The notes under the pieces are model-generated. The model ran no database searches, was not told where the DNA came from, and saw only the letters and a program-made list of their open reading frames with translations. From positions 1 through 64,000 of the forward strand of contig NZ_FMDN01000022.1 of NCBI RefSeq assembly GCF_900090245.1: DNA of 64,000 bases. Reading direction: 5' to 3'. Origin of the DNA: Micromonospora halophytica. Its GTDB lineage: Bacteria; Actinomycetota; Actinomycetes; Mycobacteriales; Micromonosporaceae. Within the stretch, counting starts at the first letter, position 1; each line of letters starts with the position of its first letter. The position numbers and the translations under genes are program-made. This document shows, piece by piece, positions 15,981 through 23,645 of the stretch.

Positions 15981-18599
15981 GTGACGACGACCGGCGGACG
16001 AGGCGGGACGTTGGAAGGCGCCGTGCAGCGCCCGGCCGTCCCGGCCGGGCTGCGCGCCGACGAGGCCGCCGCCAGGTTGCGCGCCGACGGGCCGAACTCG
16101 GTGCTCCCACCGCCCCGCCGGCACCTCGCCGTCCGGGTCCTGCGCCAGCTCACCGATCCGCTGGTCGCGCTGCTGCTCGCCGCCGCCGTGGTCACCACGC
16201 TGCTCGGCGACCTCCCGGACACCGTGGTGATCGTCCTGGTCGTCGTGGTGAACACGGTGATCGGGGTGGTGCAGGAGGTCCGCGCGGACCACGCTATCGC
16301 CGCGCTGGACCGGCTCGCCGCGCCGACCGCCCGGGTGGTCCGCGACGGTGTCGACATGGTGGTGCCCGCCGCCGACGTCGTCCGCGGTGACCTGGTACGC
16401 GTCGAGGCCGGCGACGTCGTCCCGGCCGACCTGTCGCTGGCCGAGGCGAGCCGGCTGCACCTGGACGAGTCGGCGCTGACCGGTGAGGCGGTGCCGGTCG
16501 GGCGGGAGGTCGGGCAGGAGGTCCTGGCCGGGACGGTGGTGACCACCGGCAGGGGCGCCGGCACCGTGGTCCGCACCGCCGGCGCGAGCGCCCTGGGCCG
16601 GATCAGCGCGCTGGTCGCCGGCACCCGCCCCACCGCCACTCCGTTGCAGCGCCGGCTGTCCGCGCTCGGGCGGGTGCTCGGGCTCGTGGTGGTGGCGTTG
16701 TCCGGGCTGGTGTTCGCCGTCGGGGTGCTCGGCGGGCGGCCGGTGGTGGACATGGCGATCACCGCGGTCAGCCTGGTGGTCGCGGCGGTGCCCGAGTCGC
16801 TGCCGGCGGTGGTGACGCTCGCGTTGGCCCTGGGCGCCCGCCGGATGGCCGGCGCGCACGCGATCCCGCGCCGGCTGCACGCGGTGGAGACGCTCGGCTC
16901 GGTGACCGTGATCGCCTCCGACAAGACCGGCACCCTCACCGAGGGGCGGATGGCGGTGCAGGCGGCCGTCACCGCCGACGGCACCCCGTACGGGGTGACC
17001 GGGGCCGGCTACGCCCCGCACGGCACGGTGCACCGGGACGGCACGACCGTGGTCGTACCGGAGGAGCTGCGCCGGCTGGCGCGCGCCGGGCTGCTCTGCA
17101 ACGACGCCGCGCTGTCGCCGCCGGACGACGAGCGACCCGACTGGGGCGCGGTGGGCGATCCGCTGGAGGCGGCGCTGGTCGCCTTCGCGGCCCGGGCCGG
17201 CCTCGACCCGCAGAGCACCCGCGCCGCCTGGCCCCGGGTCGCCGAGCACCCGTTCGACCAGGCCACCCGGCGGATGGTCACGGTGCACCGGTCCTGCGAC
17301 CGGCGGTACCTGGTGGTCTGCAAGGGCGCGCCGGAGAGCGTGCTGGCCGCGCCCCTGGTCGACGCAGGCACCGAGGAGCTCGCCGAGCTGACCGCCGCCG
17401 CGCACCGGCTCGCCGGTGAAGGGCTGCGGGTCCTCGCGGTGGCCACCGCCCTGGTGGACACGCCGCCCGACCCGGCCGCGCCGACCGGGCTGCGGCCGGC
17501 GGGCCTGGTCGCCGTCGGCGACCCGCTGCGCGCCGGCGCCCCGGAGATCGCCGAGAGCTTCGACGCCGCCGGGGTGCGGCTGCTGCTGATCACCGGCGAC
17601 CACCCGGCCACCGCCGCCGCGATCGGCGGTCAACTGGGCCTGTGGCGCGACGGTGACCCCCTGGCCCGGGGCGACGACGACGATCCGACCGCCGCGCACC
17701 CGGAGACCCGGGTCTTCGCCCGCACCCAGCCGGAGCAGAAGCTCGACATCATCGCCGGCCTCCAGTCGCGGGGGCACGTCGTGGCGATGACCGGTGACGG
17801 GGTCAACGACGCCCCGGCGCTGCGCCGCGCCGACATCGGGGTGGCGATGGGCGGCGGCACGGAGGTCGCCCGGCAGGCCGCCGACCTGGTGCTGGTCGAC
17901 GACGACCTGTCCAACGTGGCCACCGCGATCGGTGAGGGACGCCGGATCTACGACAACATCCGCCGGTTCCTGCGCTACGGGCTCTCCGGCGGCGTCGCGG
18001 AGATCCTGGTGATGCTGATCGGTCCGCTGTTCGGGCTGGCCGTCCCGCTGCTGCCGGCGCAAATCCTCTGGGTCAACCTGCTCACCCACGGGCTGCCGGG
18101 GGTGGCGCTCGGGGCGGAACCGGCCGAGCCGGGCACGCTGCGCCGCCCGCCCCGCTCGCCGCAGGAGTCGGTGCTCGGCGGCGGGCTGGGCCGGGACGTC
18201 CTGGTCACCGGTGCGCTGATCGCGGCCGTGGTGCTCGGCGCCGGGGTGTTCGCCGCCGCCCGTGAACTGCCCTGGCAGTCGGTGGTGTTCGTGGTCCTCG
18301 GGCTGGCGCAGCTCGGCGTGGCGCTGGCGGTGCGGGCACCCCGTCCGGCGGGCGCGCGGCGGGCCAACCCGGGGCTGCTCGTCGCGGTCGCCGTGTCGGC
18401 GGTGTTGCAGGTCGCCGGGGTGCTCGTCGGCCCGCTGCGGGAGCTGCTCGGCACCGACCCGCTGGGCGCGGACGTGCTGCTGGCCTGCGCGGCGGTCAGC
18501 GCGCTGCCCGGTCTCGCGCTGCGGCTCGCCCGCCGTCGGCCCCGGCCCGACGAGGACGCGCCCACCGTCGTACCCGGTCCGCGTGGCGCCACCCCCTGA
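15981..18599 (+). CDS. P2-type cation-transporting ATPase, CtpF-like
   Basis: An 872-residue P-type ATPase. It has the N-terminal cation-ATPase domain, actuator loop with LTGEAVPVGRE, phosphorylation motif DKTGTLTEGRM with Asp314, the KGAPE nucleotide-binding motif, hinge TGDGVNDAPALRRADIGVAM, and six C-terminal membrane helices. No N-terminal heavy-metal domain or CPC motif is present, placing it with P2 Ca2+/Na+/H+-type pumps such as mycobacterial CtpF, a DosR-regulon member. GTG 15981 follows a GGGGGG run; upstream in-frame sequence is not protein-like. Adjacent universal stress genes and a DosR-like box repeat the mycobacterial association. Confidence 0.92.
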   Translation: MTTTGGRGGTLEGAVQRPAVPAGLRADEAAARLRADGPNSVLPPPRRHLAVRVLRQLTDPLVALLLAAAVVTTLLGDLPDTVVIVLVVVVNTVIGVVQEVRADHAIAALDRLAAPTARVVRDGVDMVVPAADVVRGDLVRVEAGDVVPADLSLAEASRLHLDESALTGEAVPVGREVGQEVLAGTVVTTGRGAGTVVRTAGASALGRISALVAGTRPTATPLQRRLSALGRVLGLVVVALSGLVFAVGVLGGRPVVDMAITAVSLVVAAVPESLPAVVTLALALGARRMAGAHAIPRRLHAVETLGSVTVIASDKTGTLTEGRMAVQAAVTADGTPYGVTGAGYAPHGTVHRDGTTVVVPEELRRLARAGLLCNDAALSPPDDERPDWGAVGDPLEAALVAFAARAGLDPQSTRAAWPRVAEHPFDQATRRMVTVHRSCDRRYLVVCKGAPESVLAAPLVDAGTEELAELTAAAHRLAGEGLRVLAVATALVDTPPDPAAPTGLRPAGLVAVGDPLRAGAPEIAESFDAAGVRLLLITGDHPATAAAIGGQLGLWRDGDPLARGDDDDPTAAHPETRVFARTQPEQKLDIIAGLQSRGHVVAMTGDGVNDAPALRRADIGVAMGGGTEVARQAADLVLVDDDLSNVATAIGEGRRIYDNIRRFLRYGLSGGVAEILVMLIGPLFGLAVPLLPAQILWVNLLTHGLPGVALGAEPAEPGTLRRPPRSPQESVLGGGLGRDVLVTGALIAAVVLGAGVFAAARELPWQSVVFVVLGLAQLGVALAVRAPRPAGARRANPGLLVAVAVSAVLQVAGVLVGPLRELLGTDPLGADVLLACAAVSALPGLALRLARRRPRPDEDAPTVVPGPRGATP

Positions 18600-18657
18600 C
18601 CGCCGTACCCGCTCCCCCGGGCCCTCGTCGATCGTGGTGCGACGGCCTCCGGGGGGC

Positions 18658-18671
18658 GGGACGAAGGACCC
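18658..18671. promoter_or_regulatory. DosR/DevR-like box upstream of usp
   Basis: GGGACGAAGGACCC matches 9 of 10 fixed DosR/DevR positions. It overlaps a perfect 12-bp palindrome (GGACCCGGGTCC, 18666-18677). It ends 74 bp before the start codon of the first universal stress gene, and AGATACT near 18714-18720 could be the -10 region. Confidence 0.6.
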
Positions 18672-18745
18672 GGGTCCGGATGTCCGACGCCTCTGACCGT
18701 CGCCGCGACGCGGGAAGATACTGAGGACAGAAGAAGGAGGACGTG

Positions 18746-19642
18746 ATGACCATCAGATCCGGTGCTCCCGTCGTAGTGGGTGTGGACGGTTCCGCCACCG
18801 CCCTGGACGCCGTACGGTTCGCCGCCCGGGAGGCCGCGCTGCGGCACCGTCCGCTGCGGGTGGTGCACGCGTTCATCTGGCCGCTGCTGGGCCAGCCGCT
18901 CGGACCCGCGTCCGGCGGCCCGCCGGACGCGGGCCTGCGACCCCAGGCCGAGCGGTACGTCACGGACGCGGTCGCCGAGGCCGGCAAGATCGCCCCGGAC
19001 CTCGCCGTGACCGGTGAGCTGATCGACGGCGCGCCCACGCCGGTGCTGCTGCGCGAGTCCCGCGACGCGGCGCTGATCGTGCTCGGCAACCGGGGCCTGG
19101 GCGGCTTCGGCGGGCTGCTGATCGGCTCGTCGGCCGTACAGGTCTCCGCCCGGGCCGACTGCCCGGTGCTGGTGGTCAAGGGCGAGCCGCGGGCCGACGG
19201 ACCGGTGCTGGTCGGCGTGGACGGCTCGGCGCTGTCCACCGAGGCGATCGGCTTCGCGTTCGAGGAGGCGTCGCTGCGCGGCACCTCGGTGGTGGCGGTG
19301 CACGCCTGGCTGACCCCGACGTCGCTCGGCCCCGGCGACATGCTTCCGCTGGTGTACGACGTGGACGCGGTCGCCGCCGAGGAGCAGCGGGTGCTGGCCG
19401 AAGCCGTGGCCGGTTGGGCGGAGAAGTACCCGGACGTGCCGGTGCGCCAGCTCGTCGCGCACGGCTCGGCGGCCCGGGTGCTGGTGGAGCAGTCCGCCAC
19501 GGCACAGCTGACCGTGGTCGGCGCGCACGGTCGGGGCGCCTTCACCGGGCTGCTGCTGGGCTCGGTGAGCCATGCGGTGCTGCACCACTCGCACAGCCCG
19601 CTGGCGATCCTGCGGCACCACAAGGAGGACGGCAACTCCTGA
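18746..19642 (+). CDS. tandem universal stress protein
   Basis: A 298-residue protein of two UspA domains (about 8-145 and 153-290). Each carries the ATP-binding loop G-x2-G-x-G-G/A-F-x-G-LL-x-GS: GNRGLGGFGGLLIGSS and GAHGRGAFTGLLLGSVS. Tandem ATP-binding Usps are hallmark members of mycobacterial DosR regulons and of streptomycete hypoxia islands. ATG 18746 has GGAGG 5 nt upstream; a GTG one codon earlier is too close. The DosR-like box upstream supports hypoxic induction. Confidence 0.93.
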   Translation: MTIRSGAPVVVGVDGSATALDAVRFAAREAALRHRPLRVVHAFIWPLLGQPLGPASGGPPDAGLRPQAERYVTDAVAEAGKIAPDLAVTGELIDGAPTPVLLRESRDAALIVLGNRGLGGFGGLLIGSSAVQVSARADCPVLVVKGEPRADGPVLVGVDGSALSTEAIGFAFEEASLRGTSVVAVHAWLTPTSLGPGDMLPLVYDVDAVAAEEQRVLAEAVAGWAEKYPDVPVRQLVAHGSAARVLVEQSATAQLTVVGAHGRGAFTGLLLGSVSHAVLHHSHSPLAILRHHKEDGNS

Positions 19643-19651
19643 CCCGGCACC

Positions 19652-19685
19652 GTCCGCGCCGGCCGCTTTCCCGGCCGGCGCGGAC
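19652..19685 (+). terminator. hairpin after the first usp gene
   Basis: A perfect 14-bp inverted repeat (arm GTCCGCGCCGGCCG) with a 6-nt loop begins 10 nt after the stop. It suggests the second usp gene has its own promoter; no DosR-like box was found in 19686-19837. Confidence 0.75.
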
Positions 19686-19837
19686 GTGCGGGCACCCGGC
19701 CCGCCACCCCGCCGCCGGCGAGTCGGCCCCTCACCGGGCGGGGGCTGCGGGCCGGACGCGACGGCGCGTCCCGGCCGAATGCCGGCGACACGGGGCGGGC
19801 ACGTCGACAATGATCGGACCGACCCCGGGGAGTGCCG

Positions 19838-20710
19838 ATGAACCGACCTGTCGTGGTGGGCGTCGACGGATCGCCGTCGAGCCTGGTCGCCGCCGAACAC
19901 GCGGCCCGCGCCGCCGTGCTGCGGCGCCTGCCGCTGCACCTGGTGCACGGGTACCTGCACCCGCTCGGCTACGGGGTGCCGCTCAACCCGTACGACCTGG
20001 GGCTGCCGGCGCCCACCGAGGAGTCCCGGCGGATGCTGGAGAAGGCGGCGGCCGAGCTGGTCGACCGCTGGCCCGGGCTGACGGTGGAGGTGCGCCAGGT
20101 CGCCGGTGGGCCGGGCGCGTCCCTGGTCGAGGCGTCCCGGCACGCCGCGCTCGTCGTGGTGGGCAGTCGCGGGCTGGGTGGCTTCGCCGGGCTGCTGCTC
20201 GGCTCGGTGGGCAGCCAGGTCTCGGCGCACGCGCACTGCCCGGTACTTGTGGTGCGGCCCGAGGAGCAGCCGATCCCGGTCGACGGGCCGGTGCTGGCCG
20301 GGGTGGACGGCTCGGACGGGGCACGGCTGGCCGTCGGCCAGGCCGCCGAGGAGGCGGCGCTGCGCGGGGTGCCGCTGGTGCTGGTGCACGTCGGCCCGCC
20401 CGACGGGGACCGTCCGGTGCCGGAGGAGGTCGAGGAGTCGCAGGTCGCGTACCAGGCGGAGGCGGTGCGGCTGCTCGCCGAGGCGTCCACGGCGGTCCGC
20501 GCCGAACACCCGGACCTGGTGGTACGCGAGCATCCGGTACGGGCGGCCGGCGCGGTGCAGGGGCTGGTGGAGGCGAGCGGGGCGGCGTCCCTGGTGGCCG
20601 TCGGCACCCGGGGCCGGGGCGGGTTCACCGGGCTGCTGCTCGGCTCGGTCAGCCAGGCGCTGGTGCAGCACGCGCACTGTCCGGTGCTCATCGCCCACCC
20701 GTACGACTGA
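19838..20710 (+). CDS. tandem universal stress protein
   Basis: A 290-residue paralogue of the preceding gene, again with two UspA domains and both nucleotide loops intact (GSRGLGGFAGLLLGSVG and GTRGRGGFTGLLLGSVS). ATG 19838 follows GGGGAG. The pair probably arose by duplication and is separated by a terminator. Converges with the flavin-dependent oxidoreductase gene, with 3 bp between stops. Confidence 0.92.
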   Translation: MNRPVVVGVDGSPSSLVAAEHAARAAVLRRLPLHLVHGYLHPLGYGVPLNPYDLGLPAPTEESRRMLEKAAAELVDRWPGLTVEVRQVAGGPGASLVEASRHAALVVVGSRGLGGFAGLLLGSVGSQVSAHAHCPVLVVRPEEQPIPVDGPVLAGVDGSDGARLAVGQAAEEAALRGVPLVLVHVGPPDGDRPVPEEVEESQVAYQAEAVRLLAEASTAVRAEHPDLVVREHPVRAAGAVQGLVEASGAASLVAVGTRGRGGFTGLLLGSVSQALVQHAHCPVLIAHPYD

Positions 20711-20713
20711 GGC

Positions 20714-21706
20714 TCAGTCCTCCCGTCCGCCGAGCAGCTGCGCGAAGTCGGTGGTGAGGGCCGCGACCAGCGCGGCGTGGGTGGGAGCCTCGGGTACGTG
20801 CGCGGGACGCAGCGAGTCGAACTCCTTGCGCAGCACCGGGATCACCTCCTCGCCGAGGATGTCGAGCTGCTCCAGCACGGTCTTCAGCGGCAGGCCGGCG
20901 TGGTCGATCAGGAAGAGCTGGCGCTGGTAGTCGCCGACGTACTCCCGGAAGCCGAGGGTGCGGTCGATGACCTGCTGCGGGCTGCCCACGGTCAGCGGGG
21001 TCTGGCGGCTGAAGTCCTCCAGCGACGGCCCGTGCCCGTAGACCGGGGCGTTGTCGAAGTACGGTCTGAACTCCCGGACGGCGTCCTGCGAGTTCTTCCG
21101 GACGAACACCTGCCCGCCGAGCCCGACGATGGCCTGCTCCGCAGAGCCGTGGCCGTAGTGGGCGAAGCGCTGCCGGTAGAGCCCGACCATCCGCTGGGTG
21201 TGCTCCTTGGGCCAGAAGATGTGGTTGGCGAAGAACCCGTCGCCGTAGTACGCGGCCTGCTCGGCGACCTCGGGGCTGCGGATGGAGCCGTGCCAGACGA
21301 ACGGCGGGACGCCGTCGAGCGGGCGTGGGGTCGAGGTGAACGACTGCAACGGGGTGCGGAAGCGCCCCTTCCAGTCGACGGCGTCCTCCCGCCACAGCCG
21401 GTGCAGCAGGTCGTAGTTCTCGATGGCGAGCGGGATGCCGTTGCGGATGTCCTGGCCGAACCACGGGTAGACCGGGCCGGTGTTGCCGCGCCCCATCATC
21501 AGGTCCACCCGGCCGTCTGCCAGGTGCTGGAGCATGGCGTAGTCCTCGGCGATCTTCACCGGGTCGTTGGTGGTGATCAGCGTGGTCGAGGTGGAGAGCA
21601 GCAGCCGCTCGGTGCGGGCCGCGATCCAGCCCAGCATGGTGGTGGGCGACGACGGCACGAACGGCGGGTTGTGGTGCTCGCCGACGGTGAAGACCCCGAA
21701 CTGCAT
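20714..21706 (-). CDS. LLM-class flavin-dependent oxidoreductase
   Basis: A 330-residue luciferase-like monooxygenase-family protein (TIM barrel; FMN or F420 dependent), with family segments at MLQHLADGRVDLMMGRGN and EQAAYYGDGFF. ATG 21706 has GAGGA upstream; the 25 in-frame residues before it are not family-like. The substrate and cofactor are not determinable here; such genes are often under MarR-type control, and an operator-like palindrome lies 60-80 bp upstream. Confidence 0.88.
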   Translation of the reverse strand: MQFGVFTVGEHHNPPFVPSSPTTMLGWIAARTERLLLSTSTTLITTNDPVKIAEDYAMLQHLADGRVDLMMGRGNTGPVYPWFGQDIRNGIPLAIENYDLLHRLWREDAVDWKGRFRTPLQSFTSTPRPLDGVPPFVWHGSIRSPEVAEQAAYYGDGFFANHIFWPKEHTQRMVGLYRQRFAHYGHGSAEQAIVGLGGQVFVRKNSQDAVREFRPYFDNAPVYGHGPSLEDFSRQTPLTVGSPQQVIDRTLGFREYVGDYQRQLFLIDHAGLPLKTVLEQLDILGEEVIPVLRKEFDSLRPAHVPEAPTHAALVAALTTDFAQLLGGRED

Positions 21707-21765
21707 GACCAGTTCCTCGCGTCTCGGACCGGGGCCCTGCTGGCGTCCCGGACGCCGCGCACAAC

Positions 21766-21785
21766 ATATTTGACGAATCAACTAT
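21766..21785. promoter_or_regulatory. operator-like AT-rich palindrome
   Basis: ATATTTGACGAATCAACTAT is a 7-of-8 symmetric inverted repeat overlapping the 3' end of the DNA glycosylase gene. It is one of the few AT-rich spots in the region, ahead of the LLM oxidoreductase. MarR-type dimers bind such sites; no regulator gene is adjacent. Confidence 0.45.
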
Positions 21786-22386
21786 TCCGTCGTCGCGGGA
21801 CATGGCGGCGGTAGCTGCTGACGGTGGGGTCGCCGGTGACCCAGAAGCGCCACGGGACGTCGTGTGCGGCGGCGACTCCGACTCGCGGGCCGGCGGAGAT
21901 CTCCGACGGCGTGACCGGACGCTCCGGTGGCGTCAGCAGAAGCGGACCGCTGCCGTCGATCACGGATGTGCCGTTCGCCTCGGCGGTGACCCCCAGCGCG
22001 ACCACCAGCCGGGCCGGCCCGCGCGCCAGGTCACGGTCCGCCACCTCTCCTCGACGCTTGCGGGCGATGTCCGATCCGTCGACGACCTCACCCGCTCGAA
22101 GCAGGACCGCCGCAGCCTCGCCGTCACCGCCGCAGACGATGTTCAGGCACCAGTGCACACCGAACACGAAGTAGGTGTAGGCATGTCCGGCCGGCCCGAA
22201 CATGACCCTGGTCCTGGGGGTGGGCCCCCGATGGGCGTGCGAGGCCGGGTCCTCCCCGGTACCGGCGTACGCCTCGACCTCGGTCAGCCTGATCCGCACA
22301 CCACCGGCCGAGATCTCCCAGCCCAGCAGCGTCCGCGCCGTCCCGGCCACCTGGGCGGCAGGAGCACGAAGCCATGAGTAGTCCAC
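21778..22386 (-). CDS. 3-methyladenine DNA glycosylase (AAG/MPG family)
   Basis: Base-excision repair enzyme removing alkylated purines. About 202 residues, family length. Family segments are LTEVEAYAG with the catalytic Glu, the DPASHAHRGPTPRT block, and MFGPAGHAYTYFVFGVHWCL for nucleotide flipping. The GTG at 22386 is the best start although its ribosome site is weak; longer in-frame sequence upstream is not protein-like. Both flanks are decayed or regulatory sequence. Confidence 0.88.
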   Translation of the reverse strand: MDYSWLRAPAAQVAGTARTLLGWEISAGGVRIRLTEVEAYAGTGEDPASHAHRGPTPRTRVMFGPAGHAYTYFVFGVHWCLNIVCGGDGEAAAVLLRAGEVVDGSDIARKRRGEVADRDLARGPARLVVALGVTAEANGTSVIDGSGPLLLTPPERPVTPSEISAGPRVGVAAAHDVPWRFWVTGDPTVSSYRRHVPRRRNS

Positions 22387-22461
22387 CGGTCCAGCAAACG
22401 TCGCGCGGCGGAGATCGGCAACCGATGGCGGTGTGAGTTGCGGGCGGGACAGGCAGCGTAG

Positions 22462-22795
22462 CTGGCGAGTGCGATCGAGCGGGCCGGCGTGGAGCCGGCG
22501 GCCTACGCGGCCGCCCACGAGCAGGGAGCGAAGCTCGCCGGGGGCGAGGTGATTCCGTGCCTCGAGGCGCTGGGCCACGAGCCGTTCGAGGATGCCGACA
22601 GGACGATCCGGCTGCGCAACTGCCCGTCCCACGCCCTGGCCCAGGCGCATCCTGGGCCGGTCTGCGGGTTGAACCTGGCACTGCTCGAAGGTCTGGTGGG
22701 CGACGACGGCCAGGGCGTACAGCCCCGACCCGGGCCCGACCGGGCTGCGCGGAGTGGTTCGTTCCCCTCGACGGGCCCCACCTCGTGCTGTGATG
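22462..22795 (+). pseudogene. remnant of helix-turn-helix transcriptional regulator, C-terminal part
   Basis: An open frame after a stop at 22459 translates to a stretch containing LRNCPSHALAQAHPGPVCGL and NLALLEGL, which resembles the C-terminal effector half of actinomycete HTH regulators (pattern RNCPFH...L...HPE.VCG.N.ALLEG.L). The N-terminal DNA-binding half is absent and the end runs into unrelated frame. I read it as a truncated, inactive gene. Confidence 0.5.
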
Positions 22796-22928
22796 GATCC
22801 CCGCCGACGTCCCGCCGACCACCGCCGAGGCCGCCGAACGGCTGGACCTGCTGCGCCGCAGCGGCCCGTCGCCGGAGGCGTTCACGCTCCGCGAGCCGTA
22901 CCCTGCCGCCGGCATGCTCGCCGCGTGA
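22743..22928 (+). pseudogene. remnant of DUF3291-like protein with in-frame stop
   Basis: Translation gives EWFVPLDGPHLVL, a TGA stop, then WIPADVPPTTAEAAERLDLL and PSPEAFTLREPYP. This matches the C-terminal pattern of DUF3291 proteins (VLWWIPAGH.PT..EA..RL..LR..GP.P.AFT). The TGA stands where a conserved Trp codon (TGG) is expected. Only the C-terminal third remains and it overlaps the preceding remnant in another frame. Confidence 0.5.
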
Positions 22929-23025
22929 CCGCCCGCGGCCGACAGTCGGCGGGCGCCCGCCTCGACCAGGAATTCCACCGCCTCCTCGTCGTCGGGCTCG
23001 GCGCGACGCAGCCCCGCCCGCCAGG

Positions 23026-23085
23026 GCACGACGCAGCCCGGCACGGCACGACGCAGCCCGGCACGGCACGACGCACCACGGCACG
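23026..23085. repeat. 20-bp tandem repeat, three copies
   Basis: The unit GCACGACGCAGCCCGGCACG occurs at 23026 and 23046, with a third copy at 23066 carrying two changes. The array is directly tandem without spacers and lies in non-coding sequence. Confidence 0.85.
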
Positions 23086-23177
23086 GCACGGCCGGGCGGG
23101 CGGGGCCTGGTTTCGACCCAGCCCGGTCCGGCCGCAGGCCGGCCTGCACAGCCAGCAGCCGGGTAGGGGTTGGGCAC

Positions 23178-23242
23178 GCTACAGACTTGATCGCATGGAT
23201 GGATCGCCCACCGTGATCCATCCATGCGATCAGGTCCGTAGC
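23178..23242. repeat. large imperfect inverted repeat, 28-bp arms
   Basis: Arms 23178-23205 and 23215-23242 pair over 28 bp with two mismatches around a 9-nt centre; the inner 18 bp (TGATCGCATGGATGGATC) pair perfectly. It is much less GC-rich than its surroundings. It could be a mobile palindromic element or a strong hairpin; no gene is adjacent on either side within 120 bp. Confidence 0.75.
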
Positions 23243-23286
23243 GACCGCAGACCCCTCCCGCTTCTCCCGGCGGCCGGTCCAGCACT

Positions 23287-23334
23287 CGCCCGGACGCCCG
23301 CCCGGACGCCCGCCCGGACGCCCGCCCGGACGCC
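23287..23334. repeat. 12-bp tandem repeat, four copies
   Basis: Four perfect copies of CGCCCGGACGCC in a non-coding stretch between decayed genes. The 22930-23600 stretch otherwise holds only short gene remnants and repeats. Confidence 0.85.
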
Positions 23335-23366
23335 CGAGCAGCAGCCCTCGACCCGGGCCATCCGGG

Positions 23367-23572
23367 TCAGTCGCGCACCCGGGCCCAGGAGATGAAGCGT
23401 TCGTGCAGGTCCGGGGCCCGGTCCGGATTGAGCTGGGCGAGCTGGTCGCGGGCCCCTCGGCCATCAACGCGCCGAGGTAGAGCAGCAGCGCGGTACGGTT
23501 GCCCCGGTACTCCACCAGCAGACTGGCCGCCAGGATCGGCACCGGGCGCCGATCCGGGTCGTCGCTGGCCAA
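23367..23572 (-). pseudogene. frameshifted small gene of unknown family
   Basis: Two minus-strand frames join into a protein-like sequence. The first starts at ATG 23572 and includes VPILAASLLVEYRGNRTALL and YLGALMAEG. It continues in the other frame with RDQLAQLNPDRAPDL and ERFISWARVRD before a stop at 23367. One lost base in the GAGGGGCCCGCG run (about 23447-23458) would explain the shift. The family is not recognised. A sequencing error cannot be excluded. Confidence 0.4.
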
Positions 23573-23615
23573 GGGGGCACACCGAGCGCGTGTGACTCAC
23601 CACCCTGCCTCGTCA

Positions 23616-23634
23616 TTAGGATTGCCTTACCTTA
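23616..23634. promoter_or_regulatory. IdeR/DmdR-type iron box
   Basis: TTAGGATTGCCTTACCTTA matches 17 of 19 positions of the IdeR/DtxR/DmdR consensus (TWAGGTWAGSCTWACCTWA). Its 3' end overlaps a -10-like TAGAGT (23633-23638) lying 7 nt before the GTG at 23646, so the box covers the promoter of the acyl-ligase fusion and the mRNA is probably leaderless. This layout implies repression by iron-loaded IdeR. Confidence 0.75.
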
Positions 23635-23645
23635 GAGTTGCCACC

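Noticed and set aside
15704..16984. Minus-strand extension of the sensor-domain protein to 583 residues
   Set aside because: The added part is Ser/Thr/Arg-rich antisense of the ATPase; ATG 15703 with GGAGGG is clearly the start.
19686..19837. DosR-like box ahead of the second usp gene
   Set aside because: The best candidates have wrong spacing or two or more mismatches in fixed positions.
23026..23085. Possible CRISPR array
   Set aside because: Repeats are directly tandem at 20 bp with no unique spacers, and no cas genes are present. The octamer array at 26801 and the 12-mer array at 23287 were rejected for the same reason.
22930..23110. Ankyrin-repeat-like fragment on the minus strand (DDEEAVEFLVEAGARRLSAAG)
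   Set aside because: Only about 20 residues resemble an ankyrin helix pair, without a second repeat; too little to call a pseudogene.
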